Source: Methylacidiphilaceae bacterium (GTDB lineage Bacteria; Verrucomicrobiota; Verrucomicrobiia; Methylacidiphilales; Methylacidiphilaceae). Taken from it: a DNA stretch of 7,162 nucleotides. The position numbers and the translations under genes were made by a program. Under the pieces are notes generated by a model. That model did not search any database. It saw nothing but the letters and a program-made list of their open reading frames with translations, and had not been told where the DNA came from. The stretch is taken from assembly GCA_028687155.1 (NCBI GenBank), contig JAQUAR010000073.1, forward strand, positions 1 to 7,162. Reading direction: 5' to 3'. This document shows, piece by piece, positions 1 to 5,208 of the stretch; positions within the stretch are counted from its first letter, which is position 1, and the number at the start of each line of letters is the position of its first letter.

Positions 1-1324
1 CCTCCCACGTCTCCAAGACCACCGGGTCGGGCCCCTCGATCAGCAGCCGGATCTTCGGCTCAGTTCCAGAGTAGCGCAAAAGGACTCGGCCCTCCCCGCC
101 CAAGACGCGCTCGGCTTCGGCGACCATTTCCTCCACTTTCGGCATCTCCTCGAGCGGCTTCTTCTCCCGAACGGCCAAGTTGAGTTGACGCTGGGGATAT
201 TTCCGCAAACAGCGGCGGAGCTCAGCAAGAGGGCTGCCGGTCGTAGAGACAATGCGTAGGATTTCCAGCCCGACGCGCAATCCGTCGGCGCTCGCCGCTT
301 GGTCCAAGAGCAGGAGATGTCCGGACTGCTCCCCGCCGAGATTGAGCCCGTGCGCGCGCATCGCGGCCGCGACGTGCCGGTCGCCTACGGGCGTTCGCAG
401 CACCCGCACCCCCGCCTCCTGCAACAGCCGATCGAGCCCAAGATTGCTCATGACCGTAGCGGCCACCGCCCGATTGGCCAGCACCCCACGACGATGGTAA
501 TCCAGAGCCAGGATGGTCAGAAGATCGTCGCCGTCCAGCACCTCTCCCTGGTGGTCGCAACAGAGCAGCCGATCCCCGTCGCCGTCGAGAGCGAAGCCGA
601 CGTCGGCTTCCGCCAGCCGGACCAGCTCGGCCAGTCTCTCCGGGTGCATGCTGCCGCAATCGCGATTGATATTGATTCCGTTGGGACTCGCCGAAAAGAG
701 GAAGGGTTCCGCCCCGAGGGAGGTGAAAAGGGGGCCTACCAGGTCAGATGCCGCCCCGTTGGCTGCATCCACGACGATCCGGAGCCGGGAGAGGTCGGTT
801 CCTTCCGGCCACTGCCTTCGCAAGGCATCCAGATAGAGATCCTGCGCCCGCAATAGGGATTGCAGCCGACCTACCCGCACGCCGGTCGGACCTTCGGAAG
901 AGAGCCACGGATAGGCGGGAAGACGGCTCGCGATGCTTTCCTCGACCTCCTCCGAGACCTTGGCCCCATCAGGGCCGAAGAGTTTGATTCCGTTATCCGG
1001 AAAAGGGTTATGCGAAGCACTGATCATCACCCCACCCGCGGCTCCAAGCTGTCTTGCCAACTCACCCACCGCCGGGGTCGGCAGCACCCCCAGGCGCACG
1101 ACGTTCACACCGGCGGAAAGAATGCCCGAGACCAGAGCCGATTCGAGGAGCTCGCTCGAAATTCGCGGATCGCGTCCGACTACAATCTTCCTCCTTTCCC
1201 CGCTCGCCAGAGCGGAGGCGGCAATCGCCCCTACGGCAACGGCCACCGTTGGGGTTAGTGGATGTCGATTCGCCGTGCCTCGAATGCCATCGGTTCCGAA
1301 GAGTCGCGCCGTCGGTTGTCTCAA
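1..1324 (-). CDS. glmM: Phosphoglucosamine mutase GlmM (C-terminus cut by window edge)
   Basis: Converts glucosamine-6-phosphate to glucosamine-1-phosphate in the cytoplasm, the step before UDP-GlcNAc for peptidoglycan and LPS. I translated 441 codons from the minus strand. The N-terminal LFGTDGIRG signature is at residues 8-16, the phosphoserine loop ISASHNP at 101-107 (Ser104 is the expected phosphorylated residue), the metal-binding DGDGDR at 247-252, the sugar-binding GEQSGH at 331-336, and the C-terminal phosphate-binding RYSGTEP at 417-423. GlmM proteins usually run to roughly 445-460 residues, so only the last few codons are missing at the left edge. No ATG or GTG lies in frame near the N-terminus. 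The TTG at 1324-1322 is chosen because GGAG at 1334-1331 sits 6 nt upstream of it; a second TTG lies 12 nt further up. It is the last visible gene of the polX-folP-cdaA cluster and starts 14 nt after the microprotein stop. In Firmicutes GlmM binds and inhibits CdaA, so the pairing here is probably functional. Confidence 0.96.
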   Translation of the reverse strand, partial: MRQPTARLFGTDGIRGTANRHPLTPTVAVAVGAIAASALASGERRKIVVGRDPRISSELLESALVSGILSAGVNVVRLGVLPTPAVGELARQLGAAGGVMISASHNPFPDNGIKLFGPDGAKVSEEVEESIASRLPAYPWLSSEGPTGVRVGRLQSLLRAQDLYLDALRRQWPEGTDLSRLRIVVDAANGAASDLVGPLFTSLGAEPFLFSASPNGININRDCGSMHPERLAELVRLAEADVGFALDGDGDRLLCCDHQGEVLDGDDLLTILALDYHRRGVLANRAVAATVMSNLGLDRLLQEAGVRVLRTPVGDRHVAAAMRAHGLNLGGEQSGHLLLLDQAASADGLRVGLEILRIVSTTGSPLAELRRCLRKYPQRQLNLAVREKKPLEEMPKVEEMVAEAERVLGGEGRVLLRYSGTEPKIRLLIEGPDPVVLETWE

Positions 1325-1330
1325 GTCATG

Positions 1331-1334
1331 CTCC
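1331..1334 (-). promoter_or_regulatory. Ribosome binding site deciding the TTG start of glmM
   Basis: GGAG on the minus strand, 6 nt before TTG at 1324-1322. It is the only good Shine-Dalgarno match next to an in-frame start codon upstream of the FGTDGIRG motif. It lies between the microprotein stop (1341-1339) and the glmM start. Confidence 0.6.
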
Positions 1335-1338
1335 AAGG

Positions 1339-1476
1339 CTACTTCTCTAGTCCAAGCGAAGAAAGGATCTGGTCGATCGACCCCGGTTCGAGCGACTCTC
1401 GAAGAATCGCCCAGACGGCGATCGCGAGGACCAGGGAAATGAGCTTTTGTTTCCAGTTGTCCAACAGCAAACTCAT
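1339..1476 (-). CDS. 45-aa single-pass membrane microprotein, YbbR/CdaR N-terminal anchor without YbbR domains
   Basis: A 45-codon frame runs from ATG (1476-1474) to TAG (1341-1339). It has a strong ribosome site GAGGAG (1490-1485) 8 nt upstream. The product begins MSLLLDNWKQKLISL, continues with a hydrophobic stretch to about residue 25 (LVLAIAVWAIL), and ends in a short polar tail with SIDQILSSLGLEK. The pattern of an Asn-Trp pair, a basic turn, ISL, a hydrophobic helix and a Trp matches, from memory, the N-terminal membrane anchor of YbbR/CdaR proteins. A full CdaR carries several extracytoplasmic YbbR domains after this anchor; here all are absent. The position between cdaA and glmM is exactly where cdaR normally sits. 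I infer a reduced CdaR that could still contact the CdaA membrane helices. The reading frame and ribosome site are seen directly; the role is inference. It is below the length that many gene callers report. Confidence 0.75.
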   Translation of the reverse strand: MSLLLDNWKQKLISLVLAIAVWAILRESLEPGSIDQILSSLGLEK

Positions 1477-1484
1477 GGCGGCTT

Positions 1485-1490
1485 CTCCTC
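1485..1490 (-). promoter_or_regulatory. Ribosome binding site of the microprotein gene
   Basis: GAGGAG on the minus strand with an 8-nt spacer to ATG at 1476. It lies in the 33-nt gap after the cdaA stop and is the main evidence that the short frame is translated. Confidence 0.65.
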
Positions 1491-1509
1491 TTTCGCGCGC
1501 ATTGTCTGG

Positions 1510-2253
1510 CTAAACAAGGATCTCCGTCAATCGTGCGCGCAGCCGGTTTGGATCGAAGTGACGCTCCAGCTTGCCCTCCAAGGCAAGGGAGATGACACCG
1601 GTCTCCTCGGAGACGACGACGACGACGGCGTCGGTCATCTCGCTCAAGCCCAATGCCGCCCGGTGGCGCAATCCGAGCGGCCGCTCAAGCCGATCCGTCT
1701 CGCTCAGCGGAAAAACTGCGGCCGCCACTACGATGCGATTGTCCCGGATAACGACTCCGCCGTCGTGCAGCGGAGTGCGGGGATAAAAGGTGGTCACCAG
1801 CAGATCCGCGCTTAACTTGGCATCCAGGAGGGTCCCCGTGTCCCGGGCGGGTCGATAGAGGTCTTCCCGCTCCATGGAGATGAGAGCTCCGAAACGCTCT
1901 CTCTGGCAGATTTCGGCAGCGTTGACGATATGCTCGATCACCTCCGCCTGCTGCTGCCGACCCGAGCTGGTGACGCTCCGGCGCCCCACTTCCGCAAACA
2001 CCTGTCGCAATTCCGGTTGAAACAGGACGACCAGTGCAACGAAAAAGGAGGGAGAAAAGAGCCGGATGAGCTCGGTGACAACCCGCAAGTGAAGAACGGC
2101 GGAAAAGAGCGTGAGGACGACCAGGACGATCAGAAGTCCGGTCAGCACCTGCACCCCGCGCGTCCCCTGCAGAAGCTTCCAGACCTGATAAATGACCACG
2201 GCAATGATCAGGATCTCCACGACCCAGGAGAGAGTCAGCCCGTAAGACCTCAC
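1510..2253 (-). CDS. cdaA: Membrane diadenylate cyclase CdaA (DacA)
   Basis: Condenses two ATP into cyclic di-AMP, a second messenger controlling potassium and osmotic balance and cell-wall state. The 247-residue length is close to that usual for CdaA (about 270). Hydrophobic segments at about 10-27, 34-54 and 68-78 form the three-helix membrane anchor. The cytoplasmic DAC domain follows, with PLHDGGVVI at 161-169 and the nucleotide-binding RHRAA at 196-200, then SEETGVISLA further on. The canonical DGA triad appears here as DGG (164-166), a conservative change; Asp164 and the RHR motif are kept, so activity is likely. The start is GTG at 2253-2251, overlapping the folP stop as GTGA, with GGGAGG at 2265-2260 placed 6 nt upstream. 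It is followed by the YbbR-like microprotein and glmM, the classical partners. A run of five GTC codons encodes a polyvaline strand near the C-terminus. Confidence 0.95.
   Translation of the reverse strand: MRSYGLTLSWVVEILIIAVVIYQVWKLLQGTRGVQVLTGLLIVLVVLTLFSAVLHLRVVTELIRLFSPSFFVALVVLFQPELRQVFAEVGRRSVTSSGRQQQAEVIEHIVNAAEICQRERFGALISMEREDLYRPARDTGTLLDAKLSADLLVTTFYPRTPLHDGGVVIRDNRIVVAAAVFPLSETDRLERPLGLRHRAALGLSEMTDAVVVVVSEETGVISLALEGKLERHFDPNRLRARLTEILV
1612..1626 (-). repeat. Five-copy GTC trinucleotide tract inside cdaA
   Basis: The plus strand reads GAC five times in a row, which is GTC x5 on the coding strand and encodes five valines in a predicted beta strand of the DAC domain. Slippage by whole units would stay in frame. 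Confidence 0.6.
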
Positions 2254-3275
2254 GGCAGCCCTCCCTGCAGCGCGGCAATGACATTCCGAGCCGCGACCGC
2301 TCCGTCCACGTCATGGACTCTCCAGACCGCCGCACCCTTGGTCGAGGCCAGGATTTCCACGGCCAAGCTAGCCGCATCCTGGTCTTTCACGGGAGCCCAT
2401 CTTCGGAGGAAGCTCTTCCGGGAAACTCCCACCAGAAGCGGTCGTCCCATTTCCGCAAAAACGCGGAGTTCGCGCAGCAACGCCCAATTCTGATCCTCCG
2501 TCTTGGCAAAGCCAAAGCCGACGTCGCACAGGATCCTCTCCCCGGGTATCCCGGCCTCCCTGCACTGGCTCAGGCGGACGCTCATCTCTTCCTTGACCTC
2601 CCGCACGACGTCCCGATATACGGCATCCGCCTGCATGGTTTTCGGAACCCCGCGGGAGTGGACCAGAACATACCCCGCGCCGGCATCCCTCACTGTCTCC
2701 CAGAGACCCGTCTCCCACTTGCCCCCGGAGACGTCATTGACGATCTCTGCTCCCTCTGCCAGAGCGACTCGAGCCACGCTGGCCTTGTAGGTATCGACCG
2801 AGATCGGGACGGTGAGCCTTCCGGCAACCGCCCGCAATACGGGAAGAAGCCTGTGCAGCTCCTCCTGTGCCGAGACAGGCTCCGCCCCGGGTCGCGTCGA
2901 CTCCGCGCCGAAATCCACTAGGTCGACTCCGATCTCTTCCATGCGCCGTGCCTCTTCTGCCGCCTCCCTCGCGGAGAGCAGCCGGCCTCCATCGGAAAAG
3001 GAGTCGGGAGTCAGATTGATGATCCCCATGATGAGGGGTCTGTGCGACGAGAGCGCCAGCGCTCGAGCCGAAGTGACCCATCGCGCGGGGTGAAATGCCT
3101 CTAGGGACGCTGCGGCCTTTGCAACCTCTGCGCCGACCTCGTTCTGAGCCGCCTCCTCTCCCCGCACAGGGGAATCGCCGAGGCGGGACTCCTCCGCCTG
3201 GTCCGATTGCCGACCCGTTTCGAGATGCTTTCCGGGAACGGAAGGAGACGTTTTCCTGGCAGCAAAGATCTCCAC
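2250..3275 (-). CDS. folP: Dihydropteroate synthase FolP with N-terminal extension
   Basis: Joins 6-hydroxymethyl-7,8-dihydropterin pyrophosphate to p-aminobenzoate to give dihydropteroate in folate synthesis; this is the sulfonamide target. The TIM-barrel signatures are present: NLTPDSFSDGG at 87-97, ESTRPGA at 125-131, SVDTYKA at 159-165, NDVSGG at 180-185, VGVSRKSF at 282-289 and the C-terminal RVHDV at 319-323. The usual DPGFGF motif reads DVGFGF (251-256). DHPS is normally about 270-285 residues and begins close to the Trp seen here at 66, so about 60 N-terminal residues are extra; they are polar, Glu/Ala rich and probably disordered. The start used is GTG at 3275-3273, 4 nt after the polX stop; its Shine-Dalgarno match is weak. 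The only other in-frame start before the domain is GTG at 3167 (codon 37). The 3' end overlaps cdaA by 4 nt (GTGA), suggesting translational coupling. Confidence 0.95.
   Translation of the reverse strand: MEIFAARKTSPSVPGKHLETGRQSDQAEESRLGDSPVRGEEAAQNEVGAEVAKAAASLEAFHPARWVTSARALALSSHRPLIMGIINLTPDSFSDGGRLLSAREAAEEARRMEEIGVDLVDFGAESTRPGAEPVSAQEELHRLLPVLRAVAGRLTVPISVDTYKASVARVALAEGAEIVNDVSGGKWETGLWETVRDAGAGYVLVHSRGVPKTMQADAVYRDVVREVKEEMSVRLSQCREAGIPGERILCDVGFGFAKTEDQNWALLRELRVFAEMGRPLLVGVSRKSFLRRWAPVKDQDAASLAVEILASTKGAAVWRVHDVDGAVAARNVIAALQGGLP
2260..2265 (-). promoter_or_regulatory. Ribosome binding site of cdaA inside folP
   Basis: GGGAGG on the minus strand, 6 nt before the cdaA GTG at 2253, lying within the last codons of folP. 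It supports the GTG start and the 4-nt overlap. Confidence 0.6.
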
Positions 3276-3279
3276 TCCG

Positions 3280-5085
3280 TCAGCCGCCGCCTCCCCGCTT
3301 ATTCCTCAATGCTCTTTCTACGAGCTTCAGCGAGAGTGTATTTACCACGTCTTCCCGGCGAAGCCAACCCTTCCTCGCGATGTTTACGCCGATTCGCACA
3401 AACCCGAGTTCCCGGGTATGATGGGCATCGGGATTGATGACGCACCGCACTCCCTTATCCCTGGCTGCGTGCCACCACCGCCAATCGAGATCGAGCCGCA
3501 GGGGCTGCGCATTGAGTTCGATCCACGTCCCGGTCTCGGCCGCGCAGTCGATGATCTTCTCCAGATTCACGGGATAGGGTTTCCGCATCAACAGGAGCCG
3601 TCCGGTGGGATGACCGAGCATGGTGACATTAGGATTTTCCATCGCGCGGATGATCCGACGAGTCATCTCCTCCTCGCTTGCAGAAAATCCGGCATGCACG
3701 GAAGCCACCACGTAATCGAGGCTGGCGAGCAGCGAATCCGAAAAGTCGAGTCGGCCGTCGCGCAGGATGTCGCACTCCGTCCCGGAAAGGAGCCGAAATC
3801 CTCGAAACGTTCCGTTCAGCTTTCGAATCTCCGCCTGCTGGCGGGCCACTCTCTCCTCATCCAGGCCATTGGCCTGAAAAGAAGATTTCGAATGATCGGC
3901 GATTCCCAGATATTCCAGTCCCAGGGCCTGCGCTGCTTCCGCCATCGCCAAAAGAGTGCTATGCCCGTCGCTCGCCGTCGTATGGCAATGGAAGGTGCCG
4001 CGCAGATCGGTCCACTCGATCAGCCGGGGAATCTGGTTGCTTTCGGCCGCTTGGATCTCGCCCAGATTCTCCCGAAGCTCAGGCGGAATATAGGCCAGTC
4101 CTAGGTTTTCATAGATCTCGGCTTCGTCCCGACACCGGAGTCGTTCTCCGGATTCTTTCTCTGGAACGGCGGCATCCTCCGATCCCTCGGAGAAGCGGAT
4201 TCGAGCTTCGCGAAAAAGACCCCACTCGGAGAGTTTTTTCCCTTGTGCGATCGCACGCTGGCGTAGGGCGATATTGTGCTCCTTGCTCCCCGTAAAATGG
4301 AGGAGCGCATAGGGATAATCATCGTCGGGCACCACCCGGAGATCGCAGGCGAGCCCACCCTCCAAGACGACGCTCGACTTCGTTTCTCCATGGTTGACCA
4401 CGCGCCGCACCCCGGCGGCGGAGACAAACCCCTCCATCACCGCCGCAGGCTTCGGCGAAGAGCAGACCAGATCGAGATCCCGAACGATCTCCTTTCCCCG
4501 CCGAAAGCTGCCTCCCATGCTCACGCGAACGACCTCGGGATGGGCTCGAAGCTCCTCAACCAGTTGCTCGGCCAGCCCGATCAGATCGCCGTACCGATGG
4601 TAGGCCGCGTAGGAGCGTCTCTGTTCGATGCCGGAGAGGATGTTCTCTTCGGTCTTTGGGCCGAAGCCGGGAAGTTTGCCCACCCGGTGGCTTCGGCATG
4701 CCGCTTCGAGCTCGGCCAGATCTCGAAGCCCCAGTTTCTCCCAAAGAATCTTCGCCTTCTTGGGTCCGAGCCCGGGAATGTCGAGGAACGCCACCACCCC
4801 CGGCGGAAAAGATCCCTTGAGTTCTTCCAGATAAGGCAGTTGGCCCGTGGCGACGAGCTCCTCCAGTTTTGCCCGGATCCCTTCTCCAATGCCCTTGACC
4901 CCCTCCAGCTTCCCTTCCCGAACGAAGGTGTCGAAATCTTCGGAGAGCGAGTCGAGCGCCCGCGCTGCGGTTCGGTACGCCCGGGATTTAAAGGGATTCT
5001 CTCCCTGCAAATCGAGCAGGGTCGCGATCTCCTCGAGCTTCTCAATCGCCTCTTCCTTTGTCACGAAGCCTCCCACGCCAAGCAT
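3280..5085 (-). CDS. polX: Bacterial family X DNA polymerase / 3'-5' exonuclease PolX
   Basis: A repair enzyme that fills short gaps in DNA and, through its PHP domain, removes 3' ends. The order over 601 residues, near the family's usual 570-600, is as follows. Helix-hairpin-helix repeats occur around 60-77, 101-114 and 138-150. The nucleotidyltransferase core has GGSFRRGKE at 191-199, catalytic Asp203 and Asp205, and a third Asp248 in CDLRVV. A linker carries YIPPELREN (332-340). The PHP phosphoesterase domain has candidate metal ligands in FHCH (366, 368), ASDG (373), ADHS (397-398), GTECDI (Glu437), VHAG (His464), GHP (His492) and NPDAHH (553, 555). Both active sites look intact. The start is ATG at 5085, but its GAGGAG lies only 2 nt away. 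GTG at 5064 (codon 8), preceded by GGGAGG, would give MTKEEAIEKL, which resembles the usual family N-terminus, so the start is uncertain. The protein ends in four glycines. It is the first gene of the minus-strand cluster; folP starts 4 nt after its stop. Confidence 0.96.
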   Translation of the reverse strand: MLGVGGFVTKEEAIEKLEEIATLLDLQGENPFKSRAYRTAARALDSLSEDFDTFVREGKLEGVKGIGEGIRAKLEELVATGQLPYLEELKGSFPPGVVAFLDIPGLGPKKAKILWEKLGLRDLAELEAACRSHRVGKLPGFGPKTEENILSGIEQRRSYAAYHRYGDLIGLAEQLVEELRAHPEVVRVSMGGSFRRGKEIVRDLDLVCSSPKPAAVMEGFVSAAGVRRVVNHGETKSSVVLEGGLACDLRVVPDDDYPYALLHFTGSKEHNIALRQRAIAQGKKLSEWGLFREARIRFSEGSEDAAVPEKESGERLRCRDEAEIYENLGLAYIPPELRENLGEIQAAESNQIPRLIEWTDLRGTFHCHTTASDGHSTLLAMAEAAQALGLEYLGIADHSKSSFQANGLDEERVARQQAEIRKLNGTFRGFRLLSGTECDILRDGRLDFSDSLLASLDYVVASVHAGFSASEEEMTRRIIRAMENPNVTMLGHPTGRLLLMRKPYPVNLEKIIDCAAETGTWIELNAQPLRLDLDWRWWHAARDKGVRCVINPDAHHTRELGFVRIGVNIARKGWLRREDVVNTLSLKLVERALRNKRGGGG

Positions 5086-5109
5086 ATCTCCTCAAAAGTC
5101 TTTCGCCAA

Positions 5110-5140
5110 GCAGGGCAAGCCTTCCACGGAAGAGCCCTGC
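5110..5140. repeat. Nested inverted repeat in the polX/hemL divergent gap
   Basis: Outer perfect 7-bp arms GCAGGGC (5110-5116) and GCCCTGC (5134-5140) enclose inner 5-bp arms CTTCC (5121-5125) and GGAAG (5128-5132) separated by AC. The two palindromes share a nearly common centre. It could be an operator for a dimeric regulator or a hairpin in the polX leader. It is placed just upstream of the polX start and about 30 bases from the proposed hemL -35 element. Confidence 0.55.
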
Positions 5141-5151
5141 CCGATTCGGGC
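5139..5151. repeat. 13-bp palindrome abutting the nested repeat
   Basis: GCCCGA and TCGGGC arms flank a single central T. It shares two bases with the right arm of the neighbouring repeat. On the plus strand TTTT follows at 5157-5160 after CCGGCG, so a weak terminator-like reading exists, but a terminator makes little sense between divergent genes. An operator half-site is more plausible. The function is inferred. Confidence 0.4.
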
Positions 5152-5170
5152 CGGCGTTTTCATCCTCCCG

Positions 5171-5199
5171 TTGCGCAGGGACCCCGCGTCGAGTAGACT
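5171..5199 (+). promoter_or_regulatory. Candidate sigma70-type promoter of hemL
   Basis: TTGCGC (5171-5176), a 17-nt spacer, then TAGACT (5194-5199), matching the -35/-10 consensus at 3 and 4 of 6 positions. Initiation about 7 nt downstream would fall near A5206, only a few bases before the hemL GTG at 5209. No convincing promoter could be picked for polX on the other strand. Confidence 0.35.
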
Positions 5200-5208
5200 C
5201 TCCACACG

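Noticed and set aside
299..856. 185-codon plus-strand frame in the glmM region
   Set aside because: The minus strand here encodes glmM with every catalytic motif in a single uninterrupted frame.
1685..2377. 230-codon minus-strand frame overlapping cdaA and folP
   Set aside because: It is in another frame across two well-supported genes. The translation is Arg/Ser/Gly-rich without a domain.
1930..2493. 187-codon plus-strand frame
   Set aside because: Antisense to cdaA and folP; composition typical of shadow translation.
3418..4104. 228-codon plus-strand frame opposite the PHP part of polX
   Set aside because: It lies wholly within PolX coding sequence, with no ribosome site or family resemblance; a shadow frame.
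5139..5160. Possible intrinsic terminator (GC palindrome followed by TTTT)
   Set aside because: The T run is short and separated from the stem by CCGGCG, and no plus-strand gene ends upstream of it. It is kept only as a palindrome.
4276..5196. 306-codon open frame on the plus strand opposite polX
   Set aside because: It is antisense to a complete PolX with all its motifs. The product has no recognisable domain, and long antisense frames are common in GC-rich coding DNA.
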